Below, one piece after another: positions 1 through 6,087 of a stretch of DNA of 38,532 nucleotides (position 1 is the first letter of the stretch; the number at the start of each line of letters is the position of its first letter). The notes under the pieces are model-generated. The model was not told the DNA's origin. It searched no databases and saw only the letters and a program-made list of their open reading frames with translations. Location of the stretch: assembly GCA_001665255.1 (NCBI GenBank), contig LZSH01000437.1:1-38532 (forward strand), read 5' to 3'. The translations under genes were made by a program, and so were the position numbers. The stretch comes from Mycobacteriaceae bacterium 1482268.1. Lineage in GTDB: Bacteria; Actinomycetota; Actinomycetes; Mycobacteriales; Mycobacteriaceae.

Positions 1-112
1 GCGCGGGCACCGTCTGAGCGACCGTCGCTAGGCTGGTCGAATGATCCAGGTGTGTTCCCGCTGCGGGACGCGGTGGAACGTGCGGGACACGCAGCGCGTC
101 TGGTGCCCGCGC
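1..112. repeat. Fold-back (inverted) junction at the left end
   Basis: Bases 1-11 are the exact reverse complement of bases 102-112, with 90 bp between them. Read on the plus strand, 1-17 encode A-G-T-V-stop, which is the natural end of the rhodanese whose minus-strand frame reaches A-G-T at 102-110. The next bases run on into the start of another gene. So 1-112 is the sequence that should lie downstream of the rhodanese on its own strand, flipped and joined at an 11-bp microhomology. This looks like a chimeric contig end rather than a natural arrangement, and the right end shows the same structure. Confidence 0.85.
41..112 (+). pseudogene. N-terminal fragment of a zinc-ribbon protein gene
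   Basis: An ATG at 41 opens a 24-codon frame with Cys5, Cys8 and Cys22 in a CxxC...C pattern typical of an N-terminal zinc ribbon. It resembles the N-terminus of a mycobacterial zinc-ribbon membrane protein family that I recall only loosely (possibly Rv3835-like). The frame leaves the family pattern exactly at the microhomology junction, so the gene is cut by the fold-back, not decayed. In the unflipped genome it would lie 23 bp after the rhodanese stop on the same strand. A TAGGCT hexamer at 29-34 followed by 6 bp and the ATG suggests its own leaderless promoter. Confidence 0.6.
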
Positions 113-440
113 CGCCGCCGTCGGTGACCACCGGCCTGCCCGCATCGGCCCATGCCTGCATGCCGCCGCTCACGTTGATCGGCGAGTAGCCGCTCTGCGC
201 GAGGTACTGGGCCACCCTCATGGAGCGGCCGCCGAGGTGACAGACGACGTAGAGCTCGGCGCCGGCGTCGATCTCGTCGATGCGCGCCGGGACCTCTCCC
301 ATCGGGATGTGCTGCGCGCCCGGAGCGTGTCCACGCTGCCACTCGTCGTGCTCCCTGACGTCGAGCAGGACGACCGAACCTTCGAACGTCGTCGGAACGT
401 CGGACACCTCTGCCTGCCGAATGCGTTCTGGCCCCGCCAT
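102..440 (-). CDS. Rhodanese-like domain protein (3' end displaced by fold-back)
   Basis: This is a single-domain rhodanese, a sulfurtransferase or persulfide carrier in the cytoplasm. From the ATG at 440 the frame gives 113 residues up to the junction. Visible features are the domain core L-L-D-V-R-E-H-D-E-W-Q-R-G-H at about residues 25-38, the active-site loop C67-H-L-G-G-R-S, and the closing GGMQAWADAG near residue 93. The natural end (one Val and a stop) is found in the flipped copy at 12-17, so the true protein should be 114 residues. In the window the minus frame instead runs open to base 1. Family assignment is firm; the physiological sulfur donor and acceptor are unknown. Confidence 0.85.
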
Positions 441-495
441 CCCCTCATGCTACGAGGGCCACGCACATCGACACACGTCAAGCAGCAATGTAGCG

Positions 496-595
496 CTATC
501 CACAATTTCCACAGGTTCATCCACAGGCCCTCAACCGCCGCGAGGCACGTCTGAGCTTTTGAATCTGTGGATTTCCTTGGCGCAGCTGTGGATAA
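496..595. promoter_or_regulatory. Cluster of DnaA-box-like 9-mers
   Basis: Five 9-mers related to TTATCCACA lie within 100 bp. CTATCCACA (496-504) and TCATCCACA (517-525) match 8 of 9 bases. ATTTCCACA (505-513) and, on the minus strand, AAATCCACA (566-574) match 7 of 9. The minus-strand box at 587-595 is an exact TTATCCACA. Three point right and two left. The dnaA-dnaN oriC region is not in this window, so if the boxes are functional this is an extra-oriC DnaA-binding locus, for example a titration or reactivation site. Function is inference. Confidence 0.5.
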
Positions 596-735
596 CTTGG
601 CACCGTTATCAAACGGTGATCAACAGTTGAACAAGCGCTTAGCGAAATCGCTTGCCGTTCTAACTTTGCTACCTCGACGGCCGGATTTTTCGTTCGTCTG
701 TCGAACGGCTATGATCGGCGTCACAAGAGCGAGTT

Positions 736-749
736 GTGACAGATCTCAC
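736..749. promoter_or_regulatory. Putative CRP/FNR-family binding site
   Basis: The sequence is a perfect GTGA-N6-TCAC core, the recognition pattern of mycobacterial CRP (Rv3676 family). It overlaps an inverted repeat TCACAA/TTGTGA (721-739) and lies 40 bp before the start codon of the small membrane protein gene at 789, downstream of the TATGAT hexamer. That position would suit repression or promoter modulation. A motif match alone does not prove binding. Confidence 0.45.
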
Positions 750-788
750 CGGGGTGGGTAATTGTTTCTGCAGGTCAGGGGGTTTTAG

Positions 789-944
789 ATGACGTCGCAT
801 CCCGTCGGACCCGGGTCCGCAGCGTCGTCTGAGTGGCAGTCGTCTTCTCACGTGTACACACGAGGCCAGCTCATGGCCTGCGTCCGCGCCGGCTTGATCG
901 CGCTCGTGCTGTTGGCCATTCTCGCCCTTATCGTTCTGTTCTGA
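789..944 (+). CDS. Small single-span membrane protein (51 aa)
   Basis: An ATG at 789, preceded by a purine-rich AGGGGG about 8 bp upstream, opens a 51-codon frame ending with TGA at 942-944. The first 29 or so residues are polar and Ser-rich. The C-terminal third is one strong hydrophobic helix from about Ala33 to Phe51, dominated by Leu, Ala, Ile and Val, so the protein should be tail-anchored. It lies between a rich control region and a strong bidirectional terminator, which supports a real gene. I do not recognise a family with a known function. Confidence 0.6.
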   Translation: MTSHPVGPGSAASSEWQSSSHVYTRGQLMACVRAGLIALVLLAILALIVLF

Positions 945-954
945 AACGCGAAAA

Positions 955-988
955 CAGCCCTGGTTCTCGCGGTCGAGAGCCAGGGCTG
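955..988. terminator. Bidirectional intrinsic terminator
   Basis: A 15-bp stem (955-969 with 974-988) carries one G-U wobble and a 4-nt loop. On the minus strand the stem is followed directly by TTTT and a further T-rich stretch, so it should end the sodN transcript (stop at 1002). On the plus strand it is followed by CTTGTTG and sits 10 bp after the small membrane protein stop, so it may serve both convergent genes. Confidence 0.8.
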
Positions 989-1001
989 CTTGTTGTCGGG
1001 G

Positions 1002-1424
1002 TCAGGCGGGCGGGTAAACGCCCATCTGCTTGCCCTTGTCGGTCTGCCAGAAGATGTCGGCGATCTCGTCGATGGTCGCCAGCAGTTTCTCCGCGACGGC
1101 CGGATCGAGTGACTTCTTGACGTCACCCGCGCCGTGCACACCGTCCCAGAACAGCTGGTGCAGGTTGGGGAACTGTTCGAAATGGTCCTTGGTGAAGAAG
1201 TCGGCCCACAGCACCATCAGGTGATGCTTGACCTCCTCGGCCTGACGCTCCTTGATGATGACGGCGCGGGCCTTGAAATGGTCGTCGTCAGAGTCGTGGT
1301 ACTTCTGGATTGTCTTCAAGCACGACAGCGCCTCGATCTTGGCCTGGGCCGGATCATAGACACCGCAGTACAGATCGCAGTGGGCATGGGCTTCAGTGGC
1401 GTTAGAGAAGATTCGATGCAGCAT
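1002..1424 (-). CDS. sodN: Nickel superoxide dismutase
   Basis: Nickel SOD converts superoxide to peroxide and oxygen, and is made as a precursor cleaved to expose a histidine N-terminus. The 140-residue frame shows a 14-residue propeptide (M-L-H-R-I-F...A-H-A) followed by H15-C16-D-L-Y19-C20-G-V-Y, the nickel hook, with ligands His1, Cys2 and Cys6 of the mature 126-residue protein intact. The family pattern is HCxxPCGxY; here Pro5 of the mature protein is Tyr. Later family blocks are clear (KHHLMVLWADFF, FEQFPNLHQLFW, IDEIADIFWQTDKGK). The gene is head to head with the maturation protease sodX. TAGGTT lies 6 bp before the ATG, so translation is probably leaderless. The terminator at 955-988 ends the unit. 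Confidence 0.93.
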   Translation of the reverse strand: MLHRIFSNATEAHAHCDLYCGVYDPAQAKIEALSCLKTIQKYHDSDDDHFKARAVIIKERQAEEVKHHLMVLWADFFTKDHFEQFPNLHQLFWDGVHGAGDVKKSLDPAVAEKLLATIDEIADIFWQTDKGKQMGVYPPA

Positions 1425-1446
1425 GGCCCTAACCTACCCTTCCAGT
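1425..1446. promoter_or_regulatory. Interlocked divergent leaderless promoters of sodN and sodX
   Basis: The minus strand reads TAGGTT (1431-1436), six bases, then the sodN ATG at 1424. The plus strand reads TACCCT (1435-1440), six bases, then GTG at 1447 in the sodX frame. The two -10 elements overlap by 2 bp, so polymerases could not occupy both at once and expression may be mutually exclusive. Promoter calls come from spacing and hexamer pattern only. Confidence 0.5.
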
Positions 1447-1788
1447 GTGCGGCGCAACCATGCCCTTCACCTTTGGCCGTTGCGGATATTCCGGGTGGTC
1501 GACGAGTCCATGCGACCGGCGCTGGGCCCCGGCGACGGCTTACTGGCCGTCCGTGGTGGACGTGTCCGGCGCGGTCAGCTGCGGGTCTTTCCGGACCCCC
1601 GGAAGTCCACCCGCTGGCTCATCAAGCGCGTCGGCGACGTGTACGGCTGCGGCCGAAGCGTGATATTCGAAGCGCGCTCGGACAATTCACAAGCGTCGGG
1701 GGCGGCGGACTCACACGAATTCGGCTGGGTGCCCGCGGCCGGTTCGTACCGCGTGGTGTGGACCGTGAAGACCAAAAGCACCCCCTGA
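1447..1788 (+). CDS. sodX: Nickel SOD maturation protease, S26 family
   Basis: SodX-type peptidases are related to signal peptidase I and trim the SodN propeptide to expose the nickel-binding histidine. With the GTG at 1447 the protein is 113 residues. It shows the S26 nucleophile block D-E-S21-M-R-P-A-L-G-P-G-D, the general-base lysine block W-L-I-K60-R-V-G-D, and the late S26-like segment D-S-H-E-F-G-W-V-P. No long membrane anchor is visible, as is usual for this subfamily. The start is uncertain: ATG at 1423 and GTG at 1396 are in frame but overlap sodN. I chose 1447 because a TACCCT -10 element lies 6 bp upstream. Confidence 0.85.
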   Translation: MRRNHALHLWPLRIFRVVDESMRPALGPGDGLLAVRGGRVRRGQLRVFPDPRKSTRWLIKRVGDVYGCGRSVIFEARSDNSQASGAADSHEFGWVPAAGSYRVVWTVKTKSTP

Positions 1789-1890
1789 CGGCCGTGTCCG
1801 GCTTGCCACCAGGTTTGACCTGCCTCATTCTGGTCAAATCGACCCACAGCCGTGTCGGGTAACCGAACACCGTAGGCGCGGAGGCGTGAG

Positions 1891-2424
1891 ATGGAGATGG
1901 GCTCAGGTCGAGCGATCGAGATCGCTCCTTTTCATTCGCGGGGTTTACTCAAGGGTTTCGTGGTGTCGGGCCGCTGGCCGAACTCGACCAAGGAGTGGGC
2001 GCAGTTGTTGAAAGTCGCCGTGCGCGTCGCCTCCTTTCCCGGATTGTTGGCCACCACAACAATTTTCGGCGCTCGTGAAGAGCTGCCGGATTCCCCGGAG
2101 CCCGGCACTGTCGGCCTGGTCGTGGCCGAGGGTCCGGTAGTCGGCGAGAACGCGGTGGCGCCAGGGCATTTTGCCGACCACCAGCCGCCCGCGCTGCTGA
2201 TGCTGCATCCGCCGTCGGAAACCACGCCGTCGCTGCCGGAGTGCTCGGGCGCCGCATCGGGCTGTGTCCTGTTGCCGGGTCTACCCCACCTCGGCCTCGA
2301 ACACCGGGCCGCATGGGTTGAGGCCGAATCCGACGGCACGGTCACGTCGATGGTCAGCCGCGTAGGCATCGATCCGATCAGCGATCCCGACACCGCCATT
2401 TTGGCCATGCTGCTGGCCGCTTAG
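1891..2424 (+). CDS. Conserved mycobacterial protein, Rv3847-like
   Basis: The 177-residue product matches what I recall of Rv3847 in length and N-terminus (M-E-M-G-S-G-R-A-I-E-I-A-P-F-H). The ATG at 1891 has a GGAGG-type Shine-Dalgarno sequence about 8 bp upstream. There is no signal peptide or membrane helix; the protein is mixed alpha/beta with acidic and proline-rich stretches around residues 65-105. In M. tuberculosis the Rv3847 gene follows sodA; here the sodN/sodX pair takes the upstream place. No function is known to me. Confidence 0.8.
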   Translation: MEMGSGRAIEIAPFHSRGLLKGFVVSGRWPNSTKEWAQLLKVAVRVASFPGLLATTTIFGAREELPDSPEPGTVGLVVAEGPVVGENAVAPGHFADHQPPALLMLHPPSETTPSLPECSGAASGCVLLPGLPHLGLEHRAAWVEAESDGTVTSMVSRVGIDPISDPDTAILAMLLAA

Positions 2425-2811
2425 CTCGGCTGGCTATTTCCGCGCCGGCGCCTACTCCCGCGCGCGCATTTGGTGGTCCGCGACGGCAGGAATTCAGCAA
2501 ACGCCAAGATTCGCTGACAGGGCTAGCCAACCGGTTGCCCGCACTTGTCGCGACGGGCCTATAGTCAACGGTCGAGAATCGTAGAGCTAAGGGGCCGCAA
2601 CGTAGCCGTCAAAATTTGCCTGACGACACCATGAGAGATCTGTCGGGTATGGTCTAAACGTGCTGCTAGCCGCCCCGCCGAGCGGCTTGCGGAAAAAGCC
2701 GGGCTAACTTTTACCTGGTTTGCACTTGGTTGTTGGCACAACTCTCGCTACGATGATCAGCAAATACGCCGCCTAGTAATACCGCTCTTGCCAGCAGTGG
2801 AGGTCAATTCG
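2425..2811. other. Long espR upstream region
   Basis: This 387-bp stretch has no supported gene. It holds two TTTGCTG heptamers on the minus strand (2495-2501 and 2758-2764) that fit the published EspR motif TTTGC[TC][GA], and a sigma-A-like promoter at 2726-2754. In M. tuberculosis a membrane protein gene (Rv3848) lies between Rv3847 and espR; nothing like it is visible here. Confidence 0.55.
2726..2754 (+). promoter_or_regulatory. Probable espR promoter
   Basis: TTGGTT (2726-2731), a 17-bp spacer and TACGAT (2749-2754) make a sigma-A-type promoter. Transcription would start near 2761 and give a leader of about 50 nt before the espR ATG. One of the two EspR-like heptamers (2758-2764) sits on the predicted start point, a good position for autorepression. 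Confidence 0.5.
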
Positions 2812-3210
2812 ATGAGCAAGACGTTCTCCGCCCGCCTAAACCGCCTGTTCGACACGGTTTACCCGCCCGGTCGTGGCCCGCATACCTCGGCTGAGGTGAT
2901 CGCGGCCCTCAAGGCAGAGGGCATCACGATGTCGGCTCCTTATCTTTCTCAGCTGCGTTCAGGCAACCGTACGAACCCCTCTGCGGCGACCATGGCGGCC
3001 CTTGCCAACTTCTTCCGCATCAAGCCGGCCTACTTCACCGACGACGAGTATTACGAGAAGCTCGACAAGGAATTGACCTGGCTCGCCAATATGCGCGACG
3101 AGGGCGTACGGCGTATTGCGGCAAGGACGGTCGGCCTATCCGCTGAGGCGCAACAGGACATCGTTTCTAAGGTCGATGAGCTGCGTCGGAGAGAACATCT
3201 CGACGATTAG
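2812..3210 (+). CDS. espR: Nucleoid-associated regulator EspR
   Basis: EspR is a dimeric, nucleoid-associated transcription factor that acts over long distances on cell-wall and ESX-1-linked genes. From the ATG at 2812 the product is 132 residues, the length of the M. tuberculosis protein, and the first 95 residues are close to identical to it as I recall. The N-terminal 80 residues form an atypical XRE helix-turn-helix (HTSAEVIAAL, MSAPYLSQLRSGNRTNP, ATMAALANFF); the C-terminal helices dimerise. The stretch from residue 104 onward is the most divergent. A GGAGG at 2797-2801 supports this start over the GTG/ATG codons further upstream. The gene converges on the immA/seven-helix pair 51 bp downstream. 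Confidence 0.95.
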   Translation: MSKTFSARLNRLFDTVYPPGRGPHTSAEVIAALKAEGITMSAPYLSQLRSGNRTNPSAATMAALANFFRIKPAYFTDDEYYEKLDKELTWLANMRDEGVRRIAARTVGLSAEAQQDIVSKVDELRRREHLDD

Positions 3211-3261
3211 CCCGCGGGCCGCTGCAACGCGGCACCCGGCGAAGTAATCGCCCGCTAATTC

Positions 3262-4431
3262 TCAGGTCCGGGCTGCGACACCCGCCCTGTCCAGCTCCCG
3301 GTACTGCTTAGCGATGGCAAGTATCCACTCCCGGTCTGAGTAGGTGGTCGGCTGGCGCAACCAGCCCAGACCGGGAAACAGCGCGCGCCGGGTCTCGGCG
3401 TCGGTTTCGCCGCGGCCCGCGTAGATCCACTCCGCGACCACGCGCGCCTGCTCCTCGGGTTCCACGCCGGGCGTCTCGACGTCGGACAGCTCGGTGATCT
3501 CGTTGTCGAGGTCGTGTTCCGCCGACGCGCCGGACGACTCGACGCGGTGGCGTAGCGCGGCGTCAGCCGCCGTCGCCTCGAGGAACAGCGCATCGGAGAT
3601 CAGCGACATCCGCTCGGCCACCCGAAACACCAGCGGCCCCCTTGGACGAACCCCGATTCCGACGTCGGGGTGTCGCCGACCGAGTTCGTCGAGCAGCGGT
3701 TGGATGACCCGCAGTTCGCGTCGCGCGCCGAACCAGTCCTCAACGCTGGGTAGCAGCGAGCCCGCCGCCACAACCAACATGGCGCAGCCCAGCAGGGTGG
3801 CGGCCGCACCGACACCGACGAACTGCGTGGTGCCGACAGCGCGCAGGAAGAAGAAGGCGCTGGCGAGCACGATCAGCACGATGCCGACGGTGAAGACGAA
3901 CAGCGCCCGGCCGCGCCGGGTGCGGTTCGAATGACGCATGCCGGCCCACGACACCAGCGTCAGCGCCAGAAGCACATACAGCAGCGGCAACAGCCAGGAC
4001 AACGCTGTGCCGCTTGAGCCCAGGTTGCGGCGCAGGTATTCGTCGGGCGACATCTCTGGCTGGTGGCCCGCGGCGAAGAAGGCGACGAGCGTCGCGACGG
4101 CGATGACGACCGCAATCGCGTACTGCCACAACGCGATGCGGCGCAGGGTGGCGGGCTTACGCGGCGAGGAGACCGTCGTGATCATCACGCAGCTGCCCGC
4201 CGCGCAGGCGACCAGCGCGACCTGGCTCAGCGCCATCGACACGTTGGGCCAGTGCAGGACGGTGTCCAAAAGCAGCGTCAGCGGTTGCCAGTTGAGTGCG
4301 GCGACCAAGCCGAGGCTGCCCAGCGCCAGGATCATCGCGGTGCTCACCAGCGACTGCTTGTTGACGAGGGCCCAACCGATGCGCAGGCCGGTAGCAAGTC
4401 CGAGCAGACCGGCGATGACCCAGATGATCAA
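3262..4431 (-). CDS. Seven-helix membrane protein with cytoplasmic C-terminal domain
   Basis: The 389-residue product has seven hydrophobic segments at about residues 2-23, 28-48, 64-86, 98-121, 144-166, 176-200 and 204-228, followed by a soluble domain of about 160 residues rich in Arg and acidic residues. The layout and its partner fit the MAB_1171c/DUF6545 family of putative transporters, recalled from memory. The start codon is TTG at 4431, overlapping the TGA of the upstream metallopeptidase gene (TTGA), so the two are translationally coupled. No transport motif or catalytic residue is recognisable. With a peptidase partner, a receptor that controls the peptidase is as likely as a transporter; this is inference. 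Confidence 0.75.
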   Translation of the reverse strand: MIIWVIAGLLGLATGLRIGWALVNKQSLVSTAMILALGSLGLVAALNWQPLTLLLDTVLHWPNVSMALSQVALVACAAGSCVMITTVSSPRKPATLRRIALWQYAIAVVIAVATLVAFFAAGHQPEMSPDEYLRRNLGSSGTALSWLLPLLYVLLALTLVSWAGMRHSNRTRRGRALFVFTVGIVLIVLASAFFFLRAVGTTQFVGVGAAATLLGCAMLVVAAGSLLPSVEDWFGARRELRVIQPLLDELGRRHPDVGIGVRPRGPLVFRVAERMSLISDALFLEATAADAALRHRVESSGASAEHDLDNEITELSDVETPGVEPEEQARVVAEWIYAGRGETDAETRRALFPGLGWLRQPTTYSDREWILAIAKQYRELDRAGVAART

Positions 4432-4919
4432 CCAAACGCCTCTCCGAGCCGAACCTGCACGATCGAGGAGCGATCGGAGGGCAACCTGCCCAGCCGGTAG
4501 ATGAGCAGCGCGGCAAAGTCCTCGGCCTCCTGCTCGGCGTCCTCGCCGCTCGGTCCCATGCAGCCGGTTCGCTGGTTGAGCATGTACCCGATCAGTTCGG
4601 AGCTGGCGAATTCCGTCTCCTCGCGCGCGGCTTGGACAACGGGGATGCCCTCATGGCCGAGGACCAGATGCCCGAGTTCGTGCGCCAAGGTGCGGTCCCA
4701 AGCGGGTAGGCCCTTCTGGATCAGGAACACGTCCCGGTCGGCGTACTGACGCCACTGACCGCAGACCCCCGGCGGCAGATCCGCCATCTTCAGCTCGATC
4801 GGCCGCTTGCGGTCCTCACTGACCGCGTCAACGAGACGTGGCAGCGAGATTTCACCGCGTCGCGGAGCTAGATCCAATACCGCGCCGACGGCGCGGGTGA
4901 CCCGACGGCTCGCTGGCAT
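4428..4919 (-). CDS. ImmA/IrrE-family metallopeptidase
   Basis: The 163-residue protein is an ImmA/IrrE-type zinc peptidase; known relatives cleave XRE-family repressors to release their targets. The zinc motif is H-E-L-G-H-L-V-L-G-H-E-G at about residues 80-91 (HExxH plus a following His), and a downstream acidic helix (E-D-A-E-Q-E-A-E-D-F-A-A) is the usual third-ligand helix. It lacks an attached helix-turn-helix. The ATG at 4919 follows a GAGAGGGG Shine-Dalgarno sequence. It is first in a two-gene unit with the seven-helix membrane protein. The nearest XRE-type regulator is espR, which converges from the other side; no other candidate substrate gene is adjacent. Confidence 0.9.
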   Translation of the reverse strand: MPASRRVTRAVGAVLDLAPRRGEISLPRLVDAVSEDRKRPIELKMADLPPGVCGQWRQYADRDVFLIQKGLPAWDRTLAHELGHLVLGHEGIPVVQAAREETEFASSELIGYMLNQRTGCMGPSGEDAEQEAEDFAALLIYRLGRLPSDRSSIVQVRLGEAFG

Positions 4920-4983
4920 ATGCCCCCTCTCGACGTTCCCACTATGCGCTGCCCCTCCCCGTTGAGTGGGCAGTTTGTCCTCA

Positions 4984-5877
4984 CTACCTCATGAAACGTC
5001 CTGAGCCGCTGACTCGCACGGCGTGGCCTGCTTTCGCTTGCCGGTATCCCATCAAGCCGCCGACCCCGGTCAACACCAGAATGCCGACTAGCCCCGGCAC
5101 CGCCAAGACCGCCACCTGAGGCAAGGCCGCGTTCCGCAGGTACTGGCTGTACCCCATCCGGAACGACGGATTCGCGGGATTGCCGGCCACGTTGGCAGGC
5201 AGCGGGATACGTCCGGCGGGGGGCTGTTGGGCCGACACGGCTTTCGGCGCGGCTGGCAGCGGTCCAGCGGCTGCTGCTGCGCCGCCCCCACCAAGGCCGA
5301 CGGGCGGTGCGACGATCACCGGCACAACGATCGGCGCCGCCGGCCCCAGCGGCGCGACGGCGGCTGCGCCCGCGCCCGCTTCGAGCACAGCGGGGCCGCC
5401 CGGAACACCCGGCTGGCCCGGCTTCAACTCACCGGGCAACTGCATGTCGGGGATCTCCGGCAGCGAGTACCGCGGCAGCTCGGCGAGCCCGCCGCCACCG
5501 CCTCCGCCGCCTCCGCCAGCGCTTTCCGGTGGTGGTGGAGTTTGGCCCGGTGGCGGGACGTCGTCGTCGGGGCACGGCGGCGTGTTCGTCGGGGTCTCCT
5601 TGGGGGGAGTCCCCACATCCGGCTTTTCGCCCTGACGCCCGTTGCCCCAGCGAGGTTGGCGGGGTTCGACGACTTTCAGGTCACTTTCGCTGCCTGCGCC
5701 AAAATCGACCGCGCGCCGCGCATTATCGGATCTCGATTCGTCCTTGCGGTGGTCCGAGCCGGAGTGGCCATTGCCGCGACCGGGGTCGGCAAGCGCGATC
5801 GCGCCACCGGCGCCAGCGATGAACAGGCCGGACGCTACGAGGCATGCCGACGCGGCGACACGCACACGCGAAGCCAC
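4984..5877 (-). CDS. Secreted or surface-anchored Pro/Gly-rich protein
   Basis: The 297-residue product has a signal peptide (about residues 1-30, ending A-L-A-D-P), a charged stretch to residue 90, a Pro-rich segment, a run of ten glycines near residue 130, an Ala/Gly/Pro-rich low-complexity region to about residue 215, and a C-terminal hydrophobic helix (about residues 253-276) followed by a basic tail. This is the layout of an exported protein held in the membrane by its C-terminus. It shares strand with the immA unit but is 64 bp upstream of it. Long frames on the opposite strand here are composition artefacts. No function can be assigned. Confidence 0.75.
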   Translation of the reverse strand: MASRVRVAASACLVASGLFIAGAGGAIALADPGRGNGHSGSDHRKDESRSDNARRAVDFGAGSESDLKVVEPRQPRWGNGRQGEKPDVGTPPKETPTNTPPCPDDDVPPPGQTPPPPESAGGGGGGGGGGLAELPRYSLPEIPDMQLPGELKPGQPGVPGGPAVLEAGAGAAAVAPLGPAAPIVVPVIVAPPVGLGGGGAAAAAGPLPAAPKAVSAQQPPAGRIPLPANVAGNPANPSFRMGYSQYLRNAALPQVAVLAVPGLVGILVLTGVGGLMGYRQAKAGHAVRVSGSGRFMR

Positions 5878-6087
5878 TGGGTCACCACCTCTCGAGACTC
5901 CGCCCCGAACGAACCTTACGGTTGCGTCGATTGTCGCACAAACGGACGTTCGCGTTTGCTAGTGGATCGAACCATATCCTTAACGGGGCACGCCAGCAGC
6001 GCTCGTCGCGCGAGCGATAGTGTTGTGCTGCGCCATCGCATACACGAATGGCCAGATGCCGACGAGATGACCGGGAAGGCGGCCGGG

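Larger units (their letters stand above)
441..788. other. Gene-free control region between rhodanese and small membrane protein
   Basis: This 348-bp stretch holds no convincing gene; the overlapping short frames look like chance. It contains a cluster of DnaA-box-like 9-mers (496-595), a perfect 7-bp inverted repeat (CACCGTT at 601-607 and AACGGTG at 612-618), an inverted repeat CGTTCG/CGAACG (691-696, 702-707) directly before a TATGAT -10-like hexamer (710-715), an inverted repeat TCACAA/TTGTGA (721-726, 734-739), and a GTGA-N6-TCAC site (736-749). It is more AT-rich than the flanking genes. Confidence 0.6.

Noticed and set aside
1396..1446. Extended sodX start at GTG 1396 or ATG 1423
   Set aside because: Both overlap sodN codons, and the extra residues precede the normal S26 start; GTG 1447 has a properly spaced -10 element.
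3494..4504. Plus-strand frames opposite the seven-helix protein
   Set aside because: They are composition shadows; the minus-strand product has seven clean hydrophobic segments and a coupled partner.
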